A stretch of DNA of 64,000 nucleotides from Bradyrhizobium sp. 164 (GTDB taxonomy: Bacteria; Pseudomonadota; Alphaproteobacteria; Rhizobiales; Xanthobacteraceae): the NCBI RefSeq assembly GCF_023073715.1, contig NZ_JADPKA010000110.1, positions 372,001-436,000 on the forward strand, in the 5' to 3' direction. Made by a program: the position numbers and the translations under genes. Each line of letters opens with the position of its first letter. Positions within the stretch are counted from its first letter, which is position 1. This document shows, piece after piece, positions 38,902-47,992 of the stretch. The notes under the pieces are model-generated. The model was not told where the DNA came from and made no database searches. It saw nothing but the letters and a program-made list of their open reading frames with translations.

Positions 38902-38982
38902 GCCCTGCGTGAGCAAGGGCTGCGCCGGCCGCCTCACGCCCTATAATATGTCAACCATCATTTAACGTCCCGCCCGGTGAAC

Positions 38983-40368
38983 ATGACGATCGACGCCTCT
39001 GCAGACGCCGTCCCGCCGATTGCGCCGGTCGCCTCCCCCATCGCCAGCCTGCTGACGGCGCCGATCCTGCCGACATTGCTGCGGCTCACGATTCCCAACA
39101 TGATCGCGATGGTCGGCAGCACGCTGGTTGCGATCGCCGAGACCTCCTATATCGGCCGGCTCGGCACCATCCCGCTCGCCGCGATCGCGCTGGTGTTTCC
39201 GTTCGCAATGCTGACGCAGATGATGAGCGCGGGCGCGATGGGTGGTGGCGTCTCCTCCGCGATCAGCCGCGCGCTCGGGGCGGGAGATCGCGACCGCGCC
39301 GCGACGCTCGCGCTGCATGCGGCCATCATAGGCCTCTGCGGCGGGCTGTTCTTCACGGTGATGATGCTCGTGTTCGGCCGCTCGTTCTTTGCGCTGCTCG
39401 GCGGCCGCGAGCGCGTGCTCGAGGAGGCCAGCGGCTATTCGCAGGTGCTGTTCTCCGGCGCCGTCGCGATCTGGCTCGTCAACACGCTGGCCTCGGCAAT
39501 CCGCGGCACCGGCGATATGCGTCTGCCTTCGATGACGCTGATCGGGGCGAGCGTGCTCCAGGTCGCGCTCGGCGGCACCCTCGGCCTCGGCCTGTTCGGC
39601 GTGAAGCAGTTCGGCATGCCGGGCGTAGCGAGCGGCCAGCTGATCGCGTTCAGCTGCGCCGCGGTCTTTTTGCTCTGGTATCTCTTGTCCGGCCGCAGCC
39701 GATTGCAGCTCGACGTCCGCGCCTTCCATTTCGAGCGGGCGATGTTCCTGGACATTCTCAAGGTGGGCGCGGTGGCTTGCCTGTCGCCCCTCCAGACCGT
39801 GCTCACCATTCTGATCTTCACAAAAATCCTCGCGACCTTCGGCACCGAGATGCTGGCCGGCTACGGCATCGGGTCGCGGCTGGAATTCCTGCTGATCCCG
39901 ATCACCTTCGCCTTCGGCATCGCATCGGTGCCGATGGTCGGCATGGCAATCGGCGCCGGACATTTGAAGCGCGCGCGGCGCGTGGCCTGGACCGCGGCGA
40001 CCGCCTCCGGGCTCACGGTCGGCCTGATCGGCCTCGTGATCGCGCTCGATCCGTCGCTATGGGTCGCGCTCTTCACACGGGATCCCGGCGTAACCGCCGC
40101 TGCCTACAGCTATTTCTACTGGGCAGGTCCGGCTTTCGTGTTCTTCGGCATGGGCGTATCGTTGTATTTCTCCTCACAAGGCGCGGCGCGCGTCGGCGGG
40201 CCCGTGCTCGCCTCCACGGCGCGGCTCCTGATCGTCGCGGTCGGCGGCGTCAGCCTCATGATGGTGCAGGCGCCGGCCTGGACCTTGTTCGCTCTGGTCG
40301 GCGGCGCCATGGTCGTGTTCGGGCTGTCGACCGCCGCCTCGGTCGCCTTCGTGCGCTGGGGCAAATGA
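38983..40368 (+). CDS. MATE family efflux transporter
   Basis: A 461-residue protein with twelve helices. Typical MATE features are PNMIAMVGSTLVAIAETSYIGRLG near residue 42 and LASAIRGTGDMRLPSMTLI near 168, with a pseudo-repeat in the second half (GYGIGSRLEFLLIPITFAFGIASVPMVGMAIGAG). It exports cationic drugs or metabolites using Na+ or H+. The ATG at 38983 or GTG at 38977 could start it; no strong ribosome-binding site distinguishes them. Confidence 0.93.
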   Translation: MTIDASADAVPPIAPVASPIASLLTAPILPTLLRLTIPNMIAMVGSTLVAIAETSYIGRLGTIPLAAIALVFPFAMLTQMMSAGAMGGGVSSAISRALGAGDRDRAATLALHAAIIGLCGGLFFTVMMLVFGRSFFALLGGRERVLEEASGYSQVLFSGAVAIWLVNTLASAIRGTGDMRLPSMTLIGASVLQVALGGTLGLGLFGVKQFGMPGVASGQLIAFSCAAVFLLWYLLSGRSRLQLDVRAFHFERAMFLDILKVGAVACLSPLQTVLTILIFTKILATFGTEMLAGYGIGSRLEFLLIPITFAFGIASVPMVGMAIGAGHLKRARRVAWTAATASGLTVGLIGLVIALDPSLWVALFTRDPGVTAAAYSYFYWAGPAFVFFGMGVSLYFSSQGAARVGGPVLASTARLLIVAVGGVSLMMVQAPAWTLFALVGGAMVVFGLSTAASVAFVRWGK

Positions 40369-40478
40369 GCGCAGGCGAATAGGCGCACGCAATAAGCGCG
40401 GGAATGTGATTCTATCCAGCGTTGCACTATCCTGCCGGCCTGCTATGGGAGGCGCCTTCATTTTCGGGGGCACTCTCC

Positions 40479-40913
40479 ATGTTCAGCAGATTCGCGCTTC
40501 CCTTCGTCGTCCTGGCTGCACTGCTTGGCGCAGCGAGCGCCCATGCGCAGAGCGCCGATGGCACTTGGCTCACCCAGGCAGGCGATGCGCGCGTGAAGAT
40601 CAGCAGATGCGGCGGTGGCATCTGCGGCCACATCGTCTGGCTGCGCGAACCCTATGACACCGCGACCGGCCAGCCCGCGACCGACAGCAAGAATCCCAAT
40701 CCCGCGCTCGCGAAGCGTCCGATGATCGGCCTGCCATTGTTCAGCGACATGCAGCCGTCAGCTCCGAACAAATGGTCGGGCCAGATCTACAATGCCGACG
40801 ACGGCAGCACCTATGCGAGCAGCGTCACGGTGACGGGCGCGGATTCGTTGCGGGTCGAAGGCTGCGTCGGCGCACTCTGCGGCGGCGAGACCTGGACGCG
40901 CGCGGGACGCTAG
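40479..40913 (+). CDS. DUF2147 family exported protein
   Basis: A 144-residue secreted protein. Signal peptide MFSRFALPFVVLAALLGAASAHA, then the DUF2147 pattern: GTWLTQAGDARVKISRCGGGICGHIVWL at the mature start, NPNPALAKRPMIGLPLF, YNADDGSTYASSVTV and a final GCVGALCGGETWTR. A small beta-barrel, periplasmic, function unknown. GGGGG nine bases before the ATG sets the start over an upstream in-frame codon. Confidence 0.92.
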   Translation: MFSRFALPFVVLAALLGAASAHAQSADGTWLTQAGDARVKISRCGGGICGHIVWLREPYDTATGQPATDSKNPNPALAKRPMIGLPLFSDMQPSAPNKWSGQIYNADDGSTYASSVTVTGADSLRVEGCVGALCGGETWTRAGR

Positions 40914-40917
40914 CGGT

Positions 40918-42063
40918 TCACGCCACCATCGCCTTCAACGCCGTGGCAGCCGAGGCATAGCCGCCCCGCGCGCCGTCGATGAAATGGACGTGATCACTGC
41001 GCAGCGCCGAGGGCGTGAAGCAGGTCATCATCGCCGCGTCCTGCTGGTAGAGGCCGTAGCGCACGATGCCATCGCGCGCGGCCGCAGCGAGACGATCGCT
41101 CAGCGCGCGTTCGAGCTCGGCCGTACAGTCGAGGATCATGCGCAGTCCGTCGTCATATTTCCTGAAGTCCGAGTTCTCGACGACCTGACGCTTGTAGACG
41201 TTTGGCACGAAGCCGCCGACCTTGATGTCGAAGCGCATGATCAGATAGGCGAACAACGTGTAGGCCAGGACGGTGGCGCGGCGCACGAGCAGAGGGCCGC
41301 GGCGCTTGGTGCGGGCTTCATAATCCAGCCCCTGCGGCGGCCATTTCAGCGGCGGCCCCTGCGCCGGCACTGGACGGCCGGCATCCGGACTGCGCTCGGC
41401 GAGATGGATGACGTCCTCGATCACCTTGCGGAAAGCCAGCGGGTCAGCGCCGCGCGCCGGCATCACCAGCACCGAGAGAATCAATCCGCGTGACGCAGGC
41501 ATTACCTCGAAGCGGCAGGACAGGCCGGAGAGATCGGGCTGCGTACCGTTTGGCGCTTCAGCCACCGCGAACTCGCCGCGCTTCATCGCGGCGTCCGCCC
41601 AGGCCAGGCCGCCGCCGGAGAACATCGCATAGGACAGGTTCGCCGACGGACCGAAGCGTGCGACGCGTACGTCAAGGCCCTGCGCACGGATGGCGCTGAC
41701 CGGCACCAGGGCGACGCGCATCTTCAGATCGAGGTCCTCCCGTACCCAGGTCGCGGTTGCCGCCAGCGCGTCGCGGGCAAGTTCAAGATCGTGAGGCGCG
41801 ACCGCAAAGCTCGCTCCGTCGCCGCCGAACACGAAAGGGAATTCGCGCCCCTCCAACGCGTTCGTCACCGCCGCGATCACGGCGGCGCCGGCCATGTTCA
41901 CCGCTTTGTAGCGCTGCGCCGCGATCGCCTTGGTGGAATCGACGATGTCCGCAACGCCGATGCTCCAATTGTTCGGCAGCGGCGAATACAGCACCGGATC
42001 CATCAGGCTGGTGAAACCGCGGAAGACCGGAATGCCGCCGTAAAAGGATTCGCCTGATGTCAT
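40918..42063 (-). CDS. DUF3095 protein with cyclase-like motifs
   Basis: A 381-residue cytoplasmic protein of the DUF3095 family. Its N-terminal half has WSIGVADIVDSTKAIAAQ (about residues 34-51) and FPFVFGGDGASFAV (about 78-91). They resemble the two metal-binding Asp strands of class III nucleotide cyclases or GGDEF domains. The C-terminal half has RRATVLAYTLFAYLIMRFDIKVGGFVPNVYKR-type sequence (quoted in pieces: AYTLFAYLIM, VGGFVPNVYK) and Cys-containing GLYQQDAAMMTCF. A nucleotidyl cyclase or nucleotide-binding sensor is inferred, not proven. The ATG at 42063 lacks a ribosome site. Convergent with the DUF2147 gene. Confidence 0.75.
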   Translation of the reverse strand: MTSGESFYGGIPVFRGFTSLMDPVLYSPLPNNWSIGVADIVDSTKAIAAQRYKAVNMAGAAVIAAVTNALEGREFPFVFGGDGASFAVAPHDLELARDALAATATWVREDLDLKMRVALVPVSAIRAQGLDVRVARFGPSANLSYAMFSGGGLAWADAAMKRGEFAVAEAPNGTQPDLSGLSCRFEVMPASRGLILSVLVMPARGADPLAFRKVIEDVIHLAERSPDAGRPVPAQGPPLKWPPQGLDYEARTKRRGPLLVRRATVLAYTLFAYLIMRFDIKVGGFVPNVYKRQVVENSDFRKYDDGLRMILDCTAELERALSDRLAAAARDGIVRYGLYQQDAAMMTCFTPSALRSDHVHFIDGARGGYASAATALKAMVA

Positions 42064-42438
42064 CGGGGGATGCCGGATGGTTGGGATGGCACGTTGAAAA
42101 ACAGATACGCGGCAGGACCGATCAGGGTTCGCCGGCCGGTCTCGCCGCGACGTCCCGATCATTGGCCAAATGGAGCTGAACAACAAGCTCGCACCGCGAT
42201 GCAATGTCGCACTTTGATCGACATCAACGGCGCATCGCAAATGGTGTTTACTCTTGATTTATCGAAAATGATTGCCGCGGAATCATCGAAGCGTCCGCCT
42301 TCGGCCACGAGGACGCGACCTCACCCGTACGCCGGCATACGGGCCTCGACGCAATCGCCGGTGAAGATGCCGGAAAGGCCGACCGCCGCCGTCGCCGATT
42401 GATTTGCCGAAGACCTTGATGGCACCGGACGTGAGCGG
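42064..42438. other. gene-free stretch upstream of the DUF3095 gene
   Basis: No convincing gene. It has a slightly AT-rich patch near 42240-42290 (TTTACTCTTGATTTATCG) that could hold a promoter, but no clear sigma site is assigned. Confidence 0.5.
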
Positions 42439-42648
42439 CTAGTGCAGCTTCTCGTCCTGACGCTTGCGCAAGACATCGAGAGAGGCGTCATGACAGCCGA
42501 TCAGACGCACGAATTGCTGCGGATACATCTCATGGCCGTTGCCACCGAAATTCTGATGCGTCATCGGCGGACAACGGCCGTCATCGGACGTCGCGCGGGA
42601 TTGCTCCGTCTGGCCCTGATTTGAAGGGGTCATGTCAGGCATGGTCAT
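42439..42648 (-). CDS. small orphan protein, unknown
   Basis: 69 residues, hydrophilic, no family recognised (starts MTMPDMTPSNQGQTEQ; contains CPPMTHQNFGGNGHEMYPQQF and RLIGCHDASLDVLRKRQ). It is supported mainly by a good GGGAG seven bases before its ATG and by absence of other genes here. Two Cys and several His could bind metal, but this is guesswork. The antisense frame of similar length has no ribosome site. Confidence 0.5.
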   Translation of the reverse strand: MTMPDMTPSNQGQTEQSRATSDDGRCPPMTHQNFGGNGHEMYPQQFVRLIGCHDASLDVLRKRQDEKLH

Positions 42649-42773
42649 GACTGCTCCCTGTCGGTTAGGGCAGACGGATTGACGTAACCCAGCCGGTTGC
42701 GAGGCATCTTACGACCACATCCGGTGAATTGAAATTGGGCCGGATCAACTCTATGGCGGCGGCGGAGTTCCGC

Positions 42774-43496
42774 TTATGCCGTATTCCCCGCGTCGATCGT
42801 GAACACGGTGCCAGTGACGTTGCGCCCGCCCTCGCCGAGCAGATATTCCACCATGCGCGCGACGTCCTCGGTCTCGGGCAGGCGGCGCAGCGCGCTGCGG
42901 CCGGCGATGCGCTTGCGTCCCTCGTCGGAGAGATTGTGCGTCAGCTCGGTCTCGATGAAACCCGGCGCGATCGCGTTCACGGTGATGCCGAGCTTGCCGA
43001 CCTCGCGCGCCAGCGAGCGGGTGAAGCCGGTGGCAGCGGCCTTGGTGGCGCCATAGACCGAGAGGCCGTTATAGCCGGTGGTGGCGATGATAGATGAGAT
43101 GTTGATGATGCGGCCGGCGCCATCGGCCATCATCTGCCGCGCCACGTATTTGGTGAGGATAATCGGCGACAGCACGTTGAGCTGCACCAGCGCCGCGATC
43201 TCGGAATTGTGCATGGTCGCGAGCAGGCCTTCGGTGCCGAGGCCGGCATTGTTGACGAGGCCGTAGATCGGGCCGAATTCGTCGCGGACGAGCTTTGCGA
43301 ACGCCGGGATCGCATCGATCACGGCGAGATCGCAGGCGCGGAAATGCAGGCGTCCTTCGGACCCGGCGATCCCGGCCTTGAGCTCCTCGCTCTCGCGCCG
43401 TGCGGCCGCAATCACGTTGAAGCCGGCGCCGGCGAGGCGCCTTGCAATCGCAAGGCCGATGCCGCGGCTGCCGCCGGTGACTAGAACGTTATGCAT
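42774..43496 (-). CDS. SDR family oxidoreductase, FabG-like
   Basis: A 240-residue short-chain dehydrogenase/reductase. The NAD(P) site is VLVTGGSRGIGLAIAR (about residues 4-19), NNAG occurs near 85, and the catalytic Ser-Tyr-Lys set is in INISSIIATTGYNGLSVYGATKAA (YGATK). Close to 3-oxoacyl-ACP reductases. Its ATG overlaps the stop of the adenylate ligase by eight bases, so it belongs to the carrier-protein operon and probably reduces a carrier-bound oxoacyl group. Confidence 0.9.
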   Translation of the reverse strand: MHNVLVTGGSRGIGLAIARRLAGAGFNVIAAARRESEELKAGIAGSEGRLHFRACDLAVIDAIPAFAKLVRDEFGPIYGLVNNAGLGTEGLLATMHNSEIAALVQLNVLSPIILTKYVARQMMADGAGRIINISSIIATTGYNGLSVYGATKAAATGFTRSLAREVGKLGITVNAIAPGFIETELTHNLSDEGRKRIAGRSALRRLPETEDVARMVEYLLGEGGRNVTGTVFTIDAGNTA

Positions 43497-44871
43497 CGGT
43501 GCGCGCCAGTTTGCCGGCCGGAGTGACATCGAGCGCCTCGACGAAGCGGATGACCGCCGGCACCTTGTGTGAGGCGAGTTGCGCGCGGCACTGATCCAGA
43601 ATCTGGTCGCGGATCTCTTTCGTGCGCGCAGGATCGCAGCCGTCGGCGAGAATCACGTCGGCGACAACGATGCCGCCGGTGATCGGACTGCGGCGGGATT
43701 TGGCCCGTGACATCCGCACGTCGGGATGGCGGTTGATCACCGCCTCGATCTCCTCGGGGTGAACCTTCAGCCCGCCGATATTGATGATGCCGCCGCGGCG
43801 GCCGATGAAATAATAGCGATCGCCGCGCAACTCGACGATGTCGCCGCTGTCGACAAACCCATCCGCGTCGGTGAGCGCGGCAGCGTCGCGGCCAATGTAA
43901 GCATGTGCGGTGCGCGTCGAGCGAATGCGCAGCGAGCCGTCGACCACCTTCATCTCGACACCATTGCGGTTGCCGAGATAGTTGGCGGGAAAGCCCTCAA
44001 GCCCGTCATTGACAGCAAAGCCGACGCCGGCCTCGGTCGAGGCATAGGCATGACCGACCGAGGCATTGGGAAATGCCGCCTTCAGGCCGTCCAGCACCGC
44101 CTGATCGGCGATCTCGCCGGAGAGACGGACGTAGGCCGGCGCGAACTGTGCCGCCGAGCCGCTCATCAGGAGCTTGCGCCAGTGCGAGGGCGTGCCGGAA
44201 ATATGCGATACGCCGCGCGCGTTCAGCCGCACGACGTGATCGGCCAACGCCTCATGCGGATCCGACAGCACCATGGAGCCGCCGGAGAGGATGGCGCGGA
44301 GGAAGATTTGCAGGCCGCCATAGCGGCGGATGTCGTAAAACGTCGCCCATACCGGCGCGGGCCCGCGCGGCGGACCTTCGGCGACGATCGCGCCGGTGAG
44401 AGCTTCCAGCGTGTGGCCGACGATCTTTGGCACGCCCGAGGTGCCCGAGGTGAGCATCAGCCATTCCGTGGCACGTTCGGTCTTCGCCGGCGCGGCCGCT
44501 TCGAGCGGCAATTGCGCCGTGACGATGAGCGCGACACCGGTGTTGGTCCAGCCATCGTCGTCGTCGGTGACGACAGCATCGATCCCGGCATCCGCGATCA
44601 ACGTGTCGAGATACGCCGGCTTGAGATCGGGTGGGCATAACAGCATGCGACGGGCAATGCCGTCGAGCTCGATCATGGCAAGGCCGGACCGGAGCTGGTC
44701 GGATAGCTTGAGGAGCACGCAGCGGCCGGACAATTCGCGCAGACAGCCACCCAGGACCGTGTGCGACAGGATGTCCGTCAGCGACACAACATGGTGCGCG
44801 TCCGAGAGCGTGCGGCCCTTCAGCTCCGCGCCGAGATGGTCGCGAAGCGCAAAGATCTCACGCGGGGACAT
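43489..44871 (-). CDS. adenylate-forming acyl ligase acting with a carrier protein
   Basis: A 460-residue ANL-superfamily enzyme that activates an acid as acyl-AMP. P-loop-like EWLMLTSGTSGVPKIVGH (about residues 138-155), A5 region GHAYASTEAGVGFAV, A7 DSGDIVELRGDRYYFIGRRGGIINIGGLKVHPEEIE-type block (with GDIVEL and GGLKVHPEE), and a final PAGKLARTDA carrying the A10 catalytic Lys. It is shorter than usual acyl-CoA synthetases. The start overlaps the acyl carrier protein by 14 bases, so loading of that protein is the likely job. Confidence 0.88.
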   Translation of the reverse strand: MSPREIFALRDHLGAELKGRTLSDAHHVVSLTDILSHTVLGGCLRELSGRCVLLKLSDQLRSGLAMIELDGIARRMLLCPPDLKPAYLDTLIADAGIDAVVTDDDDGWTNTGVALIVTAQLPLEAAAPAKTERATEWLMLTSGTSGVPKIVGHTLEALTGAIVAEGPPRGPAPVWATFYDIRRYGGLQIFLRAILSGGSMVLSDPHEALADHVVRLNARGVSHISGTPSHWRKLLMSGSAAQFAPAYVRLSGEIADQAVLDGLKAAFPNASVGHAYASTEAGVGFAVNDGLEGFPANYLGNRNGVEMKVVDGSLRIRSTRTAHAYIGRDAAALTDADGFVDSGDIVELRGDRYYFIGRRGGIINIGGLKVHPEEIEAVINRHPDVRMSRAKSRRSPITGGIVVADVILADGCDPARTKEIRDQILDQCRAQLASHKVPAVIRFVEALDVTPAGKLARTDA

Positions 44872-45103
44872 TTTCGTAGGCCCGCACGAAATCGCCGACG
44901 GTCGCGGGGAACGATGCGTCCTCGGAAATGGTGAAGGGGTCGACGCCGGTCTCGTCTTCGAGGCGCGCAACCAAGATCGCGAAGGCGAGCGAGTCGAAGC
45001 CCGTCTCGTGCAGGGACAGATCGTCCGAGAGTGCGGGAAGCGTGACGTGCTGCTCCTTGGCGATCTGCTGGATCGCTTCAATGACCTTAGACCTTACCGA
45101 CAT
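44858..45103 (-). CDS. acyl carrier protein
   Basis: An 81-residue carrier protein with the phosphopantetheine site in HETGFDSLAFAILV (Ser39, D-S-L motif). The rest is a four-helix acidic protein (SEDASFPATVGDFVRAYENV). It is not the housekeeping AcpP; it sits first in an operon with its own adenylate ligase and an SDR. The three overlap, which is strong evidence for a dedicated acyl pathway. Start ATG 146 bases from the neighbouring acyl-CoA synthetase gene on the same strand. Confidence 0.92.
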   Translation of the reverse strand: MSVRSKVIEAIQQIAKEQHVTLPALSDDLSLHETGFDSLAFAILVARLEDETGVDPFTISEDASFPATVGDFVRAYENVPA

Positions 45104-45249
45104 GGCTGGCTCGCTTGTTGTTATCGATTGTTCGCGTTGCGGCGGCTCTTGCTGACCGCCTCCCCATGACCGCCTGTGTACCCGACAGAAGTAAATGGCT
45201 TCTTGGACAATTCAGATAAAATTGGACCTATCTGCGCATTTTCGCAGCG

Positions 45250-47064
45250 TTACAGCCTGATCGTGCCGTCCACGATTTGCGCATGGGCCTCGGCGTCGAG
45301 CGCGACATAGGCGCCGGATTTCGGGTCCAGCATGAACAGCGGATCTGCTATCGCGTCCGGATCGAAGCCTTCGCGCGCGAGGTCGCCCTTCTTCTGCTTG
45401 AAGGTCTCGGTCGCGTCGATCTCGCAGCAGATACGGATGAAAACGGGGCAGGCATAGGCCGGCAGGCGCTGTCCCAGATGCGCGGGCAGCGCGGCGATGT
45501 CAAAGCCCTCGTTCACGACAAGCGCGCTCATGCCGGCGCGACCGTCAGTGCCGGGGATGCTGACACCGTAGGTGGTAGCATCAATCACGCCGGTGAAATC
45601 GCGCACGGCATCGTTCACCTCCGACGCCGCGACGTTCTCGCCCTTCCAGCGGAAGGTGTCGCCGATGCGGTCGACGAAGTGGAAGAAGCCCTTGTCGTCG
45701 AGCCGCATCAGGTCGCCGGTGCGGAACCAGGCATCGCCCCGGGCAAAGACGTCGCGCAGGATCTTCTTCTCGGTCTCGCCCGCGTCGGTATAGCCCTCGA
45801 AACGGCCGCCGCCCTGGTCCGCGGTACCGATGCGGCCGATCGCTTCACCGGCCTCACCGCGGGCGCAGGCGATGCAAAAGCCTTCTTCGTTGCGTAACGG
45901 CGCGCCGCTGTCGGAGTCGAGCTTGATGAGGCTCGCGGGAAAGCGGTGCGCGAGCAGCGGTGGAATGCGGCCGATCGCGCCGGGCTGCCCCTCGACGTTG
46001 AACAGCGAGAAATTGCCTTCGGTCGCCGCATAGAATTCGAGGATGCGGGGAATGGAAAAGCGCGCCTGAAAGTCTTCCCAGATGTCGCCACGCAGGCCGT
46101 TGCCACAGACGAGCCGCAGACGATGCGCGTTCTCATATTCCGACGGCGGCGCCTTGAGCAGATAGCGGCAGAGCTCGCCGATGTACTGGAACAGCGTGCA
46201 GTCATGCCGGACGATGTCGGACCAGAAATGCGAAGCCGAAAACTTTTCCGCAATCACCACCGACCCGCCGGCAGCCAGCATGCTGCAGGGCGCGACAATG
46301 CCGCCGACCGAGTGGAACAGCGGCAGGCAATCGTAGAGCCGGTCCTGCGGCGTCGCCCCGGTGAGGCCGGCGAACCAAAAGCCCCAGTTGAGGATGCGGC
46401 GGTGGCTGATGCTGGCGGCCTTCGGGAGGCCGGTGGTGCCCGAGGTATAGATCAGCAGCGCGCGGTCATCGATGGCGACGTTGCCATATTCGTCCGGCGA
46501 GAGCGCTCCATCGTCGAGCGCGGCCAGCGCCACGTCGATCGCGCGTTCGCCGCGGGCATCGCCATGGGTCCAGACTTTTGCTTCGGTCTTCAGATACGGC
46601 GCGGCGCTGTCCAGCATCCCCGTCAGCTTATGCGCAACGATGACATGCGACGGCTTTGCGACATCGATGCAATGCGCGAGCGATTGCCCAACGAGTTTGG
46701 TGTTGATCAACGCGGCCACGCCGCCGACACGGCTGATGCCGAGCCAGGCCGCGACATAGTCGATGCCGTTCGGCATGATCAGAGCAACGGTGTCGTCCTT
46801 GGCAATCCCAGCCGAGCGCGCCCAGCGCGCATAGCGGTTGATCCTCTTCGACAGGCCTTCGTAGTCGAGAGTGGCCTCGTCCATGACCAGCGCTGCGCGA
46901 TCGGGCTGGCGTCGCGCCCAATCGTCGACGACGTCAGCGAACAGACGGCCCGGCAAAGTCTCGATCCGCGCGGTGAGCTCGATCGCCTTCAGCCAGATTT
47001 TCGAAGCCGAGGGCGCGCGCGCGACTTTCGGTTGCTCAATGACACTGGTGGTCATGCCGTTCAT
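45250..47064 (-). CDS. long-chain acyl-CoA synthetase (FadD6/fatty-acid transport type)
   Basis: A 604-residue AMP-forming synthetase. LLIYTSGTTGLPKAASISHRR (cited by LIYTSGTTGLPK, about residue 205) is the AMP site, EFYAATEGNFSLFN matches the very-long-chain/FATP branch, and DAWFRTGDLMRLDDKGFFHFVDRIGDTFRWKGENVA (cited by GDLMRLDDKGF and DRIGDTFRWKGENV) is its A7-A8 region. Lys in ETFKQKKGDL is the A10 residue. Start ATG 47064; an ATG at 47055 has the better spaced GAGAGA. It lies upstream of the carrier-protein operon and may feed it an acyl chain (inference). Confidence 0.9.
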   Translation of the reverse strand: MNGMTTSVIEQPKVARAPSASKIWLKAIELTARIETLPGRLFADVVDDWARRQPDRAALVMDEATLDYEGLSKRINRYARWARSAGIAKDDTVALIMPNGIDYVAAWLGISRVGGVAALINTKLVGQSLAHCIDVAKPSHVIVAHKLTGMLDSAAPYLKTEAKVWTHGDARGERAIDVALAALDDGALSPDEYGNVAIDDRALLIYTSGTTGLPKAASISHRRILNWGFWFAGLTGATPQDRLYDCLPLFHSVGGIVAPCSMLAAGGSVVIAEKFSASHFWSDIVRHDCTLFQYIGELCRYLLKAPPSEYENAHRLRLVCGNGLRGDIWEDFQARFSIPRILEFYAATEGNFSLFNVEGQPGAIGRIPPLLAHRFPASLIKLDSDSGAPLRNEEGFCIACARGEAGEAIGRIGTADQGGGRFEGYTDAGETEKKILRDVFARGDAWFRTGDLMRLDDKGFFHFVDRIGDTFRWKGENVAASEVNDAVRDFTGVIDATTYGVSIPGTDGRAGMSALVVNEGFDIAALPAHLGQRLPAYACPVFIRICCEIDATETFKQKKGDLAREGFDPDAIADPLFMLDPKSGAYVALDAEAHAQIVDGTIRL

Positions 47065-47300
47065 TCTCTCAGGCCGTGTGTGCTGATCCAGCAGCTTAGA
47101 CCTGCGAGCCTGCCCAGATGTTAAGAGACAGGGTAAACCCGGTTAGTACGGGATTAACGCTGGTGACCCTTGGTCAAGCCGGAGGGATCGGCGGCATGCC
47201 GATGGCCGAGACGATCGCTGGCGCAGGTGGTGGAGTTGCCGGGGTTCAGGAAGGGGTAGCGGTAAGCCCCAGGCGAGGCGGAGCGGCAATCCGCCCGGCC

Positions 47301-47570
47301 TTAACCGTTTAGCCTGTAACGCGGGCGCGAGGCCGGGGCGTTGACGGGATAGTACGGATTAAGGTCGCAGGTCGCGGCGCGGCCCGACGCCGTGGCGCGG
47401 CACTGCGGTACCGAGATGAACGAACAGTCGTACCACTCCCCGCCCCCGCCGTTCGCGCCGGAATAGACGTGCATGCAGATGGGATAGCGGGGGTCGAAAG
47501 TCTGCGCATGCAGCGGCGCGGCCGCCAGCATGGCACCGAAAGTCATGATCAGGCCGAGTGAGTGGCGCAT
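47301..47570 (-). CDS. DUF3551 secreted small protein, copy 1
   Basis: 89 residues. Signal peptide MRHSLGLIMTFGAMLAAAPLHA, then QTFDPRYPICMHVY, GGEWYDCSFISVPQCRATASGRAATCDLNPYY. Four or five Cys that could pair as disulphides. DUF3551 is a Bradyrhizobiaceae-rich family of unknown function. Clear paralogue of the next gene (27 bases between), so a tandem duplication. Confidence 0.88.
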   Translation of the reverse strand: MRHSLGLIMTFGAMLAAAPLHAQTFDPRYPICMHVYSGANGGGGEWYDCSFISVPQCRATASGRAATCDLNPYYPVNAPASRPRYRLNG

Positions 47571-47596
47571 GAAGACAGTCCTCAGAAGTCGCAGCG

Positions 47597-47875
47597 CTAG
47601 TGCACCTTCTTGTGGCGGCGGCGCGGCGGCGGCGGTTCATCGAAGGCGTAATAGGGATTGACGTCGCAGCTGGCCGAGCGGCCCGACGCCGTGGCGCGGC
47701 ATTGCGGCAGCGAGGTGAACGAGCAGTCGAAATAGTCACCGCCGCCACCGGTGAAGCCGCCGGGCGTATAGACGTGCATGCACACCGGGTATCGCGGATC
47801 ATAGGTCTGGGCGCTGGCATCTGACGCGCCCAGCACCGTGAAGACCGCGATGAGCATCAAGATTGACAGACGCAT
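47597..47875 (-). CDS. DUF3551 secreted small protein, copy 2
   Basis: 92 residues. Signal peptide MRLSILMLIAVFTVLGASDASA; the mature part QTYDPRYPVCMHVY, GGGGDYFDCSFTSLPQCRATASGRSASCDVNPYY is nearly the same as copy 1, followed by a basic tail PPPPRRRHKKVH. Periplasmic or exported; function unknown. It is the upstream gene of the pair and probably shares its promoter. Confidence 0.88.
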   Translation of the reverse strand: MRLSILMLIAVFTVLGASDASAQTYDPRYPVCMHVYTPGGFTGGGGDYFDCSFTSLPQCRATASGRSASCDVNPYYAFDEPPPPRRRHKKVH

Positions 47876-47992
47876 GGCGAAACCTCGAATTGGTCAGGCG
47901 CCGGCGCGGATGCCAGCCGCCTCATATGGCATAACACCACGCAAGAGGCGACTGTTCCCAGGGACAGATGACGGCAAGGTGAGTGGAGCAAA

